IMG/VR virus record: IMGVR_UViG_3300047322_000488
Coordinates: 1-48,002 of that record
Length of the DNA: 48,002 nucleotides
Strand: one strand, 5' to 3'
From: a virus
The notes under the pieces are model-generated. The model was not told the DNA's origin and made no database searches. It saw nothing but the letters and a program-made list of their open reading frames with translations. Position numbers and translations under genes: made by a program. Of this stretch, positions 33,531 through 40,305 are shown one piece after another. Positions within the stretch are counted from its first letter, which is position 1. Each line of letters starts with the position of its first letter.

Positions 33531-33592
33531 CGATCGGCCAGTGTATCGGGGGTGAAGGGTGCGGGCGGTAGAAGTTCGACGCGCTCAGCCAT
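33302..33592 (-). CDS. xis: Excisionase-like MerR/AlpA helix-turn-helix protein
   Basis: The 96-residue protein has FTPDTLADRWGCSASHVK then CRRGRLPHFTVGRGLYRIP, a winged-helix excisionase (HTH_17) pattern: recognition helix followed by a wing and a helix AVGEFEA. It is upstream of and overlaps the integrase, the standard pairing, and would direct excision. The C-terminal 35 residues are Gly/Ser/Arg-rich and lie within the integrase overlap. Confidence 0.85.
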   Translation of the reverse strand: MAERVELLPPAPFTPDTLADRWGCSASHVKALCRRGRLPHFTVGRGLYRIPASAVGEFEACGSNSIAGGGTPSGARTGPRSGARFAPKIVMLPSGQ

Positions 33593-34730
33593 GCTGCATC
33601 AGGTCTCCTTGCGTGTTCTTCGGATCAGTCCGATCCCACGCTCCCTTGCGGGCTGGCTCTACCTCGGCGTCATAGAGCGGGCGCCGGTGCTTCTTCAGCC
33701 ATTCCATCTGCCGGCGAATATCGGCGTCATCGACAAGAGCGAAGTACGTGCCCCGATCGCCAACACCCAGGAACTTGTCCCGGATCTCTTTCGCGCCGGC
33801 CTCGATGTGGGCCTCGTCAACATGACGCCGGTGCTTCTGTGAACGGGAGGGAGCTTCATCATCTTGCGGCTTCTCAGGCTCGGGCGGCGGCTGCTCTACT
33901 GACGGTGTTTCCTCTGCCTGGCCCGCTTCCCCGGACGATGTCCCGTGTGTGGATCGGGAAGCTGGTTCTTTTTCGCCCCTGGCCCACGCGGCGATGCGCT
34001 GGCCGGTTTCCTCATCGAGCGGGCGGTCAAGCTGGATGATTGGCTTCAGATCCGGCAGCAGAGCTTTGATCGGCCGCGGGACGCCTGGATTGTTCACGTC
34101 GTCCAAGATGAACGCCATTGTCATAGCGTAAGGCAGATCGGCGCCACAGATCGGCTGATAACCCAGATCAACCGGCACGATCTTGCCTTTATCCTTGCCC
34201 TCGGTCTGCTTGACCATGGTGAGCTTCCGTTCGGCCTGGGCGCAAAAGACGATCGGCACGTTGGCGCGATAGGCCGTCAGGAATAGGTGTTTGTGCTCCA
34301 TCTTTGGCTTGACCCATGCGAGCATCTTCACCGCCTCGGCCCTGGCCGGGTCGCCTCTACTCAGACGCTGCACCTCCTCGTCGTGATACTCGTTGGTCGC
34401 GTAGTGTTCGTGGCTGATGTTGTCGACGCCGATGATGTCGGCCTTTTGCTTCTGCGCCTCGAGGATCGCTGCTTCAAAGTCGCGCGGTCGGAATGGTGGC
34501 TGCAAGTCGTAATGGAAGAAATCGAATTCACCAGCGTAAAGTCTTGCTCTGCCGTTGTCGGTGTCGATGATGAAGATCCTTCCCTCCGGCCCGACATAAC
34601 CGCGCATCAACCGCATCATGGAGTAGCTCTTGCCAGTGCCAGAGCCTCCGGTCAGAAGGATGAGCGGAGAGACGATGCCGCGGGTTGCCCTCCGGAAGAC
34701 GATCGTGCGTGCAGAATCGCCGTCAGGCAT
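33585..34730 (-). CDS. Sak4-like RecA-core ATPase (single-strand annealing)
   Basis: The protein has 381 residues from ATG 34730, which overlaps the stop of the nuclease gene. Walker A is LLTGGSGTGKS (28-35), a FIIDTDNGRARLYAG segment follows, and Walker B is IIGVDNISHEHY (101-103). The core resembles the RecA-like Sak4 proteins that phages use for strand annealing. The C-terminus after about 240 is Glu/Pro-rich and then a short helical tail. Pairing with a RecE-like nuclease supports a two-part recombination system. The frame extends upstream but without similarity. Confidence 0.8.
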   Translation of the reverse strand: MPDGDSARTIVFRRATRGIVSPLILLTGGSGTGKSYSMMRLMRGYVGPEGRIFIIDTDNGRARLYAGEFDFFHYDLQPPFRPRDFEAAILEAQKQKADIIGVDNISHEHYATNEYHDEEVQRLSRGDPARAEAVKMLAWVKPKMEHKHLFLTAYRANVPIVFCAQAERKLTMVKQTEGKDKGKIVPVDLGYQPICGADLPYAMTMAFILDDVNNPGVPRPIKALLPDLKPIIQLDRPLDEETGQRIAAWARGEKEPASRSTHGTSSGEAGQAEETPSVEQPPPEPEKPQDDEAPSRSQKHRRHVDEAHIEAGAKEIRDKFLGVGDRGTYFALVDDADIRRQMEWLKKHRRPLYDAEVEPARKGAWDRTDPKNTQGDLMQHG

Positions 34731-35659
34731 CAGCCGCCCCAGCTCTGCAGGCGGATCATCTTCTCGATGAACGCGGTGTCCTCGACGGCGCGGCCGATGC
34801 CACCAACCTTGGCCTCCTCCCACTGCCGCACGATCCACGGCGGTGGCAGGATCCACTCGGTCTCGCGCGGATAGCTCGGCCACTTGTCGGCAGCGAGGCA
34901 CTGCACCCAGGCGGCACGCGCTGCTGCTGCCTTCGCCGCCCCGACCTCGACGGCGATCGGATCGAGGGCAAAAACGCGGATGGCGTAGGGCGGGGAGGTT
35001 TCTGCCACGACGAACAGCATTCCCTCTGGCGGCTCACCGCGGACGAATTCGCAGCCGCGCGGATACATCGAAGCCTGAATATCGGCGCCGAATTGGAAGC
35101 ATTGCCGGCCCCAGCATGCGGCCGTCGCCAGTCCGCCAGTCGTCTTCAGGTCGAGCAACGGTACAGCCGGATCATCGGGCAGCCAGTCAATCCGGCACCG
35201 GCACCACAGGCCTTCGCCTTCGTTCCATATGACGGTCTGCTCGGGCTTGCCTTTGGTGAATAGACCGGAGGCCTGGCGGAAGTGCTCTAGCGCATCCACA
35301 ACGCGCATGGTGCCGTCATACTGTTTGGGCTTTAACGGGATCTTACCGGCCGCCATAGCCGCATCGCGGGCCTCTTTGGCGGCATTGGTGCGATAGCTGT
35401 CGAACTCGATGCGCTGAACTTTGTCGGTGCCTTCGAGGAACAGTGCGTGCGCGGCGGTGCCAACGTCCATGTCGTCATCCCCGGCTGCGGGTCCGGTCGG
35501 CGCGGATCCGCCGAGACGCGGGTGCTGCGACCAGGCGTGCAACGGACTGGCCTCGATCATCAGCTTGCCGATCGAGCGCGAAAAGGAGGGCGCGGCAGCC
35601 ACCGGATCCGCGTGATACTCGCGGTCGGAGATGGTGTAGATGCCGGGGAGTTCGATCAC
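34730..35659 (-). CDS. RecE-like PD-(D/E)XK exonuclease
   Basis: The 309-residue nuclease begins GIYTISDREYHADP, has DVGTAAHALFLEG (H71) and the core RCRIDWLPDD then LLDLKTTGG (D158, D170, K172), which form the acid-acid-lysine active site of RecE/lambda-exo-like enzymes in the PDDEXK group. It degrades one strand from DNA ends so the annealing protein can load. Overlaps with both neighbours show it is in the leftward early operon. Confidence 0.85.
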   Translation of the reverse strand: MIELPGIYTISDREYHADPVAAAPSFSRSIGKLMIEASPLHAWSQHPRLGGSAPTGPAAGDDDMDVGTAAHALFLEGTDKVQRIEFDSYRTNAAKEARDAAMAAGKIPLKPKQYDGTMRVVDALEHFRQASGLFTKGKPEQTVIWNEGEGLWCRCRIDWLPDDPAVPLLDLKTTGGLATAACWGRQCFQFGADIQASMYPRGCEFVRGEPPEGMLFVVAETSPPYAIRVFALDPIAVEVGAAKAAAARAAWVQCLAADKWPSYPRETEWILPPPWIVRQWEEAKVGGIGRAVEDTAFIEKMIRLQSWGG

Positions 35660-35838
35660 GGCACAGGCTCTTCGCGCACGACGATGATGGAGCCGTCGTC
35701 GATCAGATCCTGGATGCTCCGAACCGCAACACCGAAGGGCTCGCCCAGAATGCGGGTGCGGCTCTCGATCCAGTCCAGCTCGGGGAACGCATCATCGAGG
35801 TTTTCGACGCGCGCAAGGATGCGGCGGGTGAACATCAT
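35656..35838 (-). CDS. Small hypothetical early protein
   Basis: The 60-residue protein (MMFTRRILARVENLDDAFPE, then GEPFGVAVRSIQDLIDDGSI) is coupled to its neighbours by ATGA overlaps at both ends. It looks like a compact alpha/beta fold with a final acidic strand IIVVREEP. The family is not recognised. By context it may aid the recombination nuclease. Confidence 0.6.
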   Translation of the reverse strand: MMFTRRILARVENLDDAFPELDWIESRTRILGEPFGVAVRSIQDLIDDGSIIVVREEPVP

Positions 35839-36149
35839 GCCGATCCCTTCGTCCGCGCAACACGCAGTTCGAGCTCCTTGCCGAACGCCTTCAGTTCGCG
35901 ATCGATCAGGTCGATGCGCCGCATATCGGCGTCGGTTGCCTCAGTGCCGGGCTCGAGGATCATCATGATCGAGGCAAACAGATGCTGCGCGCCCGCCATG
36001 TAGACGAGGCGCATTTCCTGCAAGTGCACCGCTGGCGCATCCAGCGGAATCATCGTGATGCGCATCGCCACCCAGCCCGCTTCGATCAGCTTGCCCTCGT
36101 CAGCCAGCCGTCGCGACAAGTCCTCGAGGTATGTGCGATCAGCCATCAT
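35835..36149 (-). CDS. Hypothetical helical early protein
   Basis: The 104-residue protein is mostly helical: YLEDLSRRLADEGKLIEAGW, AVHLQEMRLVYMAGAQHLFA, SIMMILEPGTEATDADMRR and a final DRELKAFGKELEL. Small phage proteins of this style are common in early operons of alphaproteobacterial phages. No known motif is seen. It is coupled by ATGA overlap to the next gene. Confidence 0.65.
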   Translation of the reverse strand: MMADRTYLEDLSRRLADEGKLIEAGWVAMRITMIPLDAPAVHLQEMRLVYMAGAQHLFASIMMILEPGTEATDADMRRIDLIDRELKAFGKELELRVARTKGSA

Positions 36150-36163
36150 AGCCTCCCGGTGGG

Positions 36164-36319
36164 TCAGGCAGCGGCATCCAGTGGGTAATCGCGGACCTCT
36201 GAGATGCGACCGTTGATCGCCGCGACGGCTTGGTTCGCCTCTGCCAGCTCGTTGAGCAAAGCCACCTCGCGCTCGCGAAGCGCGGTCAGGAGCGGATCAG
36301 GCGGTGTCTGTTCGCTCAT
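36164..36319 (-). CDS. 51-residue coiled-coil early protein
   Basis: ATG 36319 follows GAGGAAG and encodes MSEQTPPDPLLTALREREVA, then LLNELAEANQAVAAINGRIS and EVRDYPLDAAA before TGA. The heptad-like Leu/Ala spacing suggests a short coiled coil. It lies between 104- and 49-residue genes in the leftward operon with a few bases of spacing. Function unknown. Confidence 0.6.
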   Translation of the reverse strand: MSEQTPPDPLLTALREREVALLNELAEANQAVAAINGRISEVRDYPLDAAA

Positions 36320-36326
36320 CGCTTCC

Positions 36327-36476
36327 TCACAAAATCGCAATGATCGTCGCCCACAAGATCACCGCGCCGACCGCCGTGCCGATGACCCTGAGTGCTTGGG
36401 CGCGCCGCGGGCTGCGCTGGAACCGGCGCCAGTGACGGCGGTCTTCGGCGCGGGCGAGCTGCTCAATCGTGCTCAC
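36327..36476 (-). CDS. 49-residue basic membrane-tailed protein
   Basis: GTG 36476 starts MSTIEQLARAEDRRHWRRF, followed by QRSPRRAQALRVI and a hydrophobic tail TAVGAVILWATIIAIL. The arrangement is one basic cytoplasmic helix plus a C-terminal membrane helix. It appears to be the first gene of the leftward operon. The start assignment is moderately certain; no clear ribosome site was seen. Confidence 0.5.
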   Translation of the reverse strand: MSTIEQLARAEDRRHWRRFQRSPRRAQALRVIGTAVGAVILWATIIAIL

Positions 36477-36589
36477 GGTGTGTGCGCCTCGACGCGGGCA
36501 GCAACCGCGAGAACTTGGGGAGGCGGAATGACTGGCGCCTCCCCGTTCGCTACCCTGGGGTTACCACACCAACCAGGGAGCGAATTACG

Positions 36590-37048
36590 ATGGTAGCTGA
36601 GGTGCTCGGAGGCATAAGCGCCTTCAAGGCCATGTTTGATATGGCGAAGTCCTTGAAGGACATCAACGACGCCACCGTTCGGGACCGGGCGGTCATAGAA
36701 TTGCAGAAAGAAATCCTGGGAGCACAAGTTGCGCAAGCGGCGTTGGTTGAGCGTGTAAGCTATCTTGAAAAAGAAATGACTCGCTTTGAAACATGGGACG
36801 CTGAGAAGCAGCGGTATGAGCTGAAGCAGGTTGCTCCCGGAGCATTCGCTTATTCTGTGAAGCCCGGCGCACGCGGCGCCGAACCAGCGCATTGGATTTG
36901 CGCAGCATGTTACCAGAACAGAAAGAAGTTCGTTCTGCAGGAAATGCCGATGCGAGTACCGCAGGCCGGCGGCCTGGTTTCGCTCTGGGCGTGCCCGGCG
37001 TGCTCCGCGAAAATCAGCATTCCACGCGGCGGCGCCGGTCCCGGCTGA
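36590..37048 (+). CDS. Coiled-coil protein with C-terminal zinc ribbon
   Basis: ATG 36590 follows CAGGGAG. The 152 residues begin with a hydrophobic helix (LGGISAFKAMFDMAKSLKDI), then a coiled coil with ERVSYLEKEMTRFE, and end in a zinc ribbon: WICAACYQNRKKF and WACPACSAKI, two CxxC pairs. Similar proteins occur in phages and bacteria without known function. It reads opposite to the flanking operon, within the region a leftward transcript would cross, and so may be expressed in lysogeny, for example for exclusion or host modulation. Confidence 0.75.
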   Translation: MVAEVLGGISAFKAMFDMAKSLKDINDATVRDRAVIELQKEILGAQVAQAALVERVSYLEKEMTRFETWDAEKQRYELKQVAPGAFAYSVKPGARGAEPAHWICAACYQNRKKFVLQEMPMRVPQAGGLVSLWACPACSAKISIPRGGAGPG

Positions 37049-37201
37049 GGGCGGCCGGAGCTGCGGCGCTGCAGGCCCTCTAGCCATCACAGCCGCGCCC
37101 TGTCGCCGACTAACGTCCCATCGGCGTGCGCGATCCCGTGCACGCTGGTAAGGGAGGAAGAAGAATGAAGCTCCACGCCGATGCCTCCGATCGAGGAGGC
37201 G

Positions 37202-37254
37202 AAGGTATTTCAGGTTTCCTGCATCGTCAACAATCAGATGCAGCTATCCTGCAT
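37202..37254 (-). promoter_or_regulatory. Left operator pair with leftward promoter
   Basis: A perfect inverted repeat ATGCAG-N5-CTGCAT lies at 37238-37254, overlapping the repressor stop codon. A second, degenerate copy TTTCAG-N5-CTGCAT lies at 37208-37224. On the reverse strand TTGACG (37230-37225) and TACCTT (37207-37202) are separated by exactly 17 bases, and the second operator fills that spacer. This looks like a repressor-controlled leftward promoter. Confidence 0.7.
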
Positions 37255-37627
37255 TTATTTTCTTCGGCCTGCCGCGCGGCGCCTTCGGCTTCGCTTCGGG
37301 TTGGCCGGGCGCCGGGAGAGCCAGTTCCGGACGGTCCGATTCGAATGCCCGCGCCGCCACCCATAGGGCGTCCCCCACGTCCCCGGCCACAGCCCCGGCC
37401 TGGTTCCGATAGATCCAATCTGCTGTGATGCCGTAGCGATCGCAAAACTGGGCCACGAAGTACGGGTCCGGGTAATAGTCCCCACGTATCCAATTCCCAA
37501 GTTTTGACGGGCTGACACCGAGGGTGCGGCAAACTTCGGCCTGCGTTTTGCCGAGCGCCTCGATGGCAACTCCGAGACGACTGCCCGTTTGACGCCTATG
37601 CGTGCTGTTCGACACGCAGGGAAGCAT
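37244..37627 (-). CDS. Phage repressor, XRE-type helix-turn-helix
   Basis: The 127-residue protein from ATG 37627 has an HTH at LGKTQAEVCRTLGVSPSKLG followed by NWIRGDYYPDPYFVAQFCDR and YGITADWIYRNQ, as in XRE/CI-like regulators. There is no LexA-type peptidase domain; the C-terminus is a basic Pro/Lys tail (PKAPRGRPKK). It is divergent from the Cro-like gene and flanked by matched operators on both sides. The frame is open further upstream to 37693, but that part covers the operators. No clear ribosome site is seen, as is common for repressors made from leaderless messages. Confidence 0.82.
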   Translation of the reverse strand: MLPCVSNSTHRRQTGSRLGVAIEALGKTQAEVCRTLGVSPSKLGNWIRGDYYPDPYFVAQFCDRYGITADWIYRNQAGAVAGDVGDALWVAARAFESDRPELALPAPGQPEAKPKAPRGRPKKINAG

Positions 37628-37650
37628 GCCGATGCTGCGTGGATCCCGCG

Positions 37651-37697
37651 ATGCAGGAAAGCTAAATCTTGACTGTATGCAGGAATACTGCACATCC
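37651..37697 (+). promoter_or_regulatory. Right operator pair with rightward promoter
   Basis: ATGCAG-N5-CTGCAC at 37677-37693 matches the left operator with the same five-base spacer. A weaker copy ATGCAG-N5-CTAAAT lies at 37651-37667, 26 bases upstream. TTGACT at 37669-37674 fits a -35 element placed so that the strong operator falls between it and a poor -10 near 37692-37697. Transcription would lead into the Cro-like gene at 37706 with almost no leader. Confidence 0.7.
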
Positions 37698-37705
37698 TCA
37701 CACGT

Positions 37706-37930
37706 ATGGCAGATTACGACGAGCCCCTGAAGCGAGTTCTCAAAGAAACTGGCGGCCCCTCAAAGCTTGCGGAAAAGCTGGGGGTCGTCCCCTCGGCGGT
37801 GACCCAGTGGAGCCGAATTCCCGCGCGACACCTTCCGATGGTGGAGCACATCACGGGAATTCCCGGCCGGGAGCTTCGGCCGGACCTGTATCCGGCGCCG
37901 CAGTGCGCCGGACCGATGGAGGCCGCATGA
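37706..37930 (+). CDS. Cro/YdaS-like regulator
   Basis: The 74-residue protein reads PLKRVLKETGGPSKLAEKLG then VVPSAVTQWSRIPARHLPMV and EHITGIPGRELRPDLYP, a clear YdaS/Cro-type HTH with typical RPDLY ending. It is the first gene of the rightward operon, divergent from the repressor, and probably competes for the same operators. Its stop overlaps the next start (ATGA). Confidence 0.87.
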   Translation: MADYDEPLKRVLKETGGPSKLAEKLGVVPSAVTQWSRIPARHLPMVEHITGIPGRELRPDLYPAPQCAGPMEAA

Positions 37931-38202
37931 CCGCGGCCGCCCCCGCCCGCAGCTTGCGGGACTCCTACTCGCTGAACTGCCCCGCTGACTGCGACGTAAC
38001 GAACCCGGTCAGCGGGGCGATCTTTCCTTCTCCGTGCGTGCAGGCGCTCACCATGCGCGCGGGCTGCATCGTCGTTCCTCCGGCGTGTACCTCCATCGCT
38101 TCAGTAGCCTCCGCCTCCCTGTTCCCGTTCTCCGATGCCGAGAGAGTGGCACGGGAGGGCGGTTCATGGGTGAGCAGCGGAGTATCAGGAATGAGCAAGT
38201 GA
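37927..38202 (+). CDS. Hypothetical protein, uncertain
   Basis: The 91-residue frame is coupled to the Cro-like gene by ATGA and contains MTAAAPARSLRDSYSLNC, several Cys (CPADC, FPSPC, AGCIVVPPAC) and a Ser-rich end. It overlaps the start of the next regulator by 37 bases. The composition does not look like a typical folded protein, and no family is recognised. Position and overlap are the main support. Confidence 0.4.
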   Translation: MTAAAPARSLRDSYSLNCPADCDVTNPVSGAIFPSPCVQALTMRAGCIVVPPACTSIASVASASLFPFSDAERVAREGGSWVSSGVSGMSK

Positions 38203-38537
38203 GCGACACACTTGCGCAATCCATTCGCGAATTTGGTAGCGCTAAGGATGTAGCGCGGGCCGCCGGCTGTTCGGTTGCGACCGCAGGACGCTACCAACGC
38301 GGCGAGACGATACCGGACGCGGTGGCGGTCGCGCGCCTTATGGCGGCATCGCATCGCATCGTCGATGCAATGCTTCGCATGGCCGGCCTCGATGATGTGT
38401 CGCTCGCGCTACAGGAACAGCGGCTTGAGAACGACCTAGCAAAACTCCGGGACAGAAGGATCGCAGCCAATGCGACGGGTGTGGCGGAAGCTGGCCGTCG
38501 TGCGCTGCCGGATATGGGTGGCAATGGCCAACGGTAG
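38166..38537 (+). CDS. Helix-turn-helix regulator (possible CII-like)
   Basis: ATG 38166 follows GGGAGGG. The 123-residue protein has an HTH at FGSAKDVARAAGCSVATAGR with YQRGETIPDAVAVARLM, then a helical C-terminal part (LALQEQRLENDLAKLRDRR). It is the third rightward gene, where lambdoid phages encode CII-like activators or DNA-binding replication proteins. The RxxGxxxPD pattern is typical of XRE-like helices. Confidence 0.75.
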   Translation: MGEQRSIRNEQVSDTLAQSIREFGSAKDVARAAGCSVATAGRYQRGETIPDAVAVARLMAASHRIVDAMLRMAGLDDVSLALQEQRLENDLAKLRDRRIAANATGVAEAGRRALPDMGGNGQR

Positions 38538-38596
38538 CTATGCGGTCGGGGATTTCTGCGCGCGTCGTGCCGAGGCTGGGCGCGAAGGAGGTACCA

Positions 38597-38815
38597 ATGA
38601 CCGAGGCTGACCGGCTGTGGGCGGCAGACCTAAGGCTGCTGCGCGAACGGCGGCTCAGGCTTAAAGCGGAACTCGACCAGTTAGAGGCGCAGCTAAACGC
38701 GCGAGAGGGGAAGGATGCGGCAATGGCTGTCGCGGCATGTGGCCCGCCTATTCCTGGGAGTTGCTCGGCGAACATTGAAGATCGCGCGTTGGTTCGAGAA
38801 GCGCGGCTGACCTGA
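38597..38815 (+). CDS. Small coiled-coil protein
   Basis: A near-perfect ribosome site (AAGGAGGT) precedes ATG 38597. The 72 residues start MTEADRLWAADLRLLRERR and continue LRLKAELDQLEAQLNAREG, a strong coiled coil. The last 30 residues lose this character and overlap another short frame. Function unknown; the start is well supported. Confidence 0.65.
   Translation: MTEADRLWAADLRLLRERRLRLKAELDQLEAQLNAREGKDAAMAVAACGPPIPGSCSANIEDRALVREARLT
38715..38810 (+). CDS. 31-residue basic amphipathic peptide, uncertain
   Basis: A GAGGGGAAGG site lies directly before ATG 38715, which opens MRQWLSRHVARLFLGVARR then TLKIARWFEKRG before TGA. The peptide would be a basic amphipathic helix. It overlaps the 38597 gene in another frame. 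The short spacing between ribosome site and ATG, and the small size, leave it doubtful. Confidence 0.25.
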   Translation: MRQWLSRHVARLFLGVARRTLKIARWFEKRG

Positions 38816-38840
38816 CAACAAACTCCAACTGGGGATAGAA

Positions 38841-39464
38841 ATGGCACAAGCAAAAGTTGGATCGCTGGCTGAAGCCCGTTCGCACAACGTGCCACCCGAT
38901 GTGTTCCTGAAGCACTACCGCACGATACGCGACTGCAAGAAGGCACACGCCGATACAGGCACGGCCGTCGCCCGTGCCAAGAAATCCGCCAAGGGTGATG
39001 GCATCGACCTCGACGCACTCAAGACCCTGGAGAAGCTGGCGGACCTCGGTACCGACGAAGCTGAGATGCAGATCAGGCATCTCCAGATCTATGCCGGGTG
39101 GCTCAAGCTACCGATCGGCATGCAGCTTGCGATGTTCGGCGAGCCTGAGGCGGCGACGGTCGATGCCAAGACAGCGGCCGAGCAGCGCGAATGGGAAGCT
39201 CGTGACATGGGATCGTCCTTCGGCAGGGCTGGCCACGAGCGTGGCACCAACCCCAATCTGGTAGGATCGGCTGAGCACGCGGCCTATGACCGCGGTTGGC
39301 TGGAGGGGCATAAGATCTGGCTGAAGGGCCAGAAGAAGATCGCCAACGAGATGGCACCGAAGAAGGCTGCCAACGGCGCCCGCACCAACGGCCGCACAGC
39401 ACCAGCAGCACGCAAGCGCGGGCGACCATCGAAGGCGAGTGGAGAACAAGCGAACATCCTCTGA
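38841..39464 (+). CDS. Helical DNA-binding-like protein with AT-hook
   Basis: The 207-residue protein has a helical N-terminal part (FLKHYRTIRDCKKAHADTG, AKKSAKGDGIDLDALKTLEK) whose order of helices recalls GapR-like alphaproteobacterial DNA-binding proteins. A middle segment has AGHERGTNPNL, and the C-terminus is an AT-hook-like RKRGRPSKA. Such proteins are common in the early operons of rhizobial phages. A chromatin-like role at replication is possible but not shown. Confidence 0.65.
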   Translation: MAQAKVGSLAEARSHNVPPDVFLKHYRTIRDCKKAHADTGTAVARAKKSAKGDGIDLDALKTLEKLADLGTDEAEMQIRHLQIYAGWLKLPIGMQLAMFGEPEAATVDAKTAAEQREWEARDMGSSFGRAGHERGTNPNLVGSAEHAAYDRGWLEGHKIWLKGQKKIANEMAPKKAANGARTNGRTAPAARKRGRPSKASGEQANIL

Positions 39465-39476
39465 TCGGCCCATACC

Positions 39477-39914
39477 ATGGGCCGCACAGTTGCCACGCCA
39501 GTTCTCAAGCTAGTTGAGTACGAACAAACCGAACACGAGCTGGAGATCTCGTGCGCGAAGATGCTGCGCATCATCCTGCTGCCAGATGTCCAGTGGACAT
39601 CCGTCGATCATGCTCACTCGCTGGATATGCGCCTCGGTCGCAGCGGCGTCCCGATTGGGTTGATTGAAGCGCAGAAACGGAAGGCGCGCGGCGTCAAAGC
39701 CGGTATCCCCGACATGGTGTTTTGGTACCAGCAACGCGGCTACGCTATCGAGTTGAAGCGCAACGCTAGCGAACCGCTTAGCGATGATCAGAAGATCTTC
39801 TGCAGGGGTCTGCTCACGGCCGGGATCCCGGTAAAGATCTGCTGGACCAAGCATCAGGTGCTTGAGACCGTCGAGGCCTGGGGCCTGACGCGTCGGTTTA
39901 GGGTGATGGCATGA
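39477..39914 (+). CDS. VRR-NUC nuclease
   Basis: The 145-residue protein contains GIPDMVFWYQQRGYAIELKR followed by LSDDQKIF. The D-(x)n-ExK core (PDMVFW then IELKR) and surroundings match the VRR-NUC branch of PD-(D/E)XK enzymes, which cut branched DNA and are frequent in phage replication regions. It is coupled by ATGA to the next small gene. Confidence 0.85.
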   Translation: MGRTVATPVLKLVEYEQTEHELEISCAKMLRIILLPDVQWTSVDHAHSLDMRLGRSGVPIGLIEAQKRKARGVKAGIPDMVFWYQQRGYAIELKRNASEPLSDDQKIFCRGLLTAGIPVKICWTKHQVLETVEAWGLTRRFRVMA

Positions 39915-40090
39915 GCAGCACCGAGATACCTGCCGAACCCAATGCGGACATCGACGAGCTGCGCGCTCACTGCAGCGCGTTCATCGATCGAATTGAACCT
40001 CAGTCGAGGGCCACCGCGTTGGCGCGGACTCAGCTTGGCGAAATGATCTATTGGCTGCGCGTCGCGCGCGATCGAGAGGCAACGCGATGA
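39911..40090 (+). CDS. 59-residue helical-hairpin protein
   Basis: ATG 39911 and the stop both overlap neighbouring genes (ATGA at each end). The sequence runs MSSTEIPAEPNADIDELRA, HCSAFIDRIEPQSRATALAR, then TQLGEMIYWLRVARDR. The pattern P-x-SR then LA-x-T-x-L-x-E then W resembles the hairpin segment that many phages carry in small Acb2/Tad1-hairpin-like proteins, though that link is only a pattern match. A real gene by context. Confidence 0.65.
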   Translation: MSSTEIPAEPNADIDELRAHCSAFIDRIEPQSRATALARTQLGEMIYWLRVARDREATR

Positions 40091-40305
40091 CGCAAGAACA
40101 GCGCGCTGCCGAGACCCAATGCTGGCATGCAGAACTCGCTGCGCGGTTTGATAAGCGTCGCTGCCGCTGCGGCGCACAGGCCGTCGTGGTGATCCCCGGC
40201 ACTGAAGCGGTGCGCGAGGTTGGCATCGTGCTGAAGCGCGCCAAACCAGATCGGAATTTATGCATGTTCCATGCAGGGCTGATGAGCAATGAGAGGGCGG
40301 CATGA
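40087..40305 (+). CDS. Small Cys/His-containing protein
   Basis: The 72-residue protein contains ETQCWHAELAARFDKRRCRC, a middle VVVIPGTEAVREVGIVLKR and DRNLCMFHAGLMS near the end. The Cys and His residues (CW, CRC, LCMFH) may bind a metal. It overlaps genes on both sides by ATGA. No family is recognised. Confidence 0.6.
   Translation: MTQEQRAAETQCWHAELAARFDKRRCRCGAQAVVVIPGTEAVREVGIVLKRAKPDRNLCMFHAGLMSNERAA

Noticed and set aside
36473-37090. Reverse-strand frame opposite the zinc-ribbon gene
   Set aside because: The forward frame has paired CxxC motifs and a ribosome site; the reverse one has neither and an implausible composition.
37165-37428. Forward frame with strong ribosome site (AAGGGAGGAAG) antisense to the repressor
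   Set aside because: The protein is low-complexity Arg/Pro/Ala and runs antisense through the repressor 3' half and across the left operators. The purine run may be chance, although an antisense leader is conceivable.
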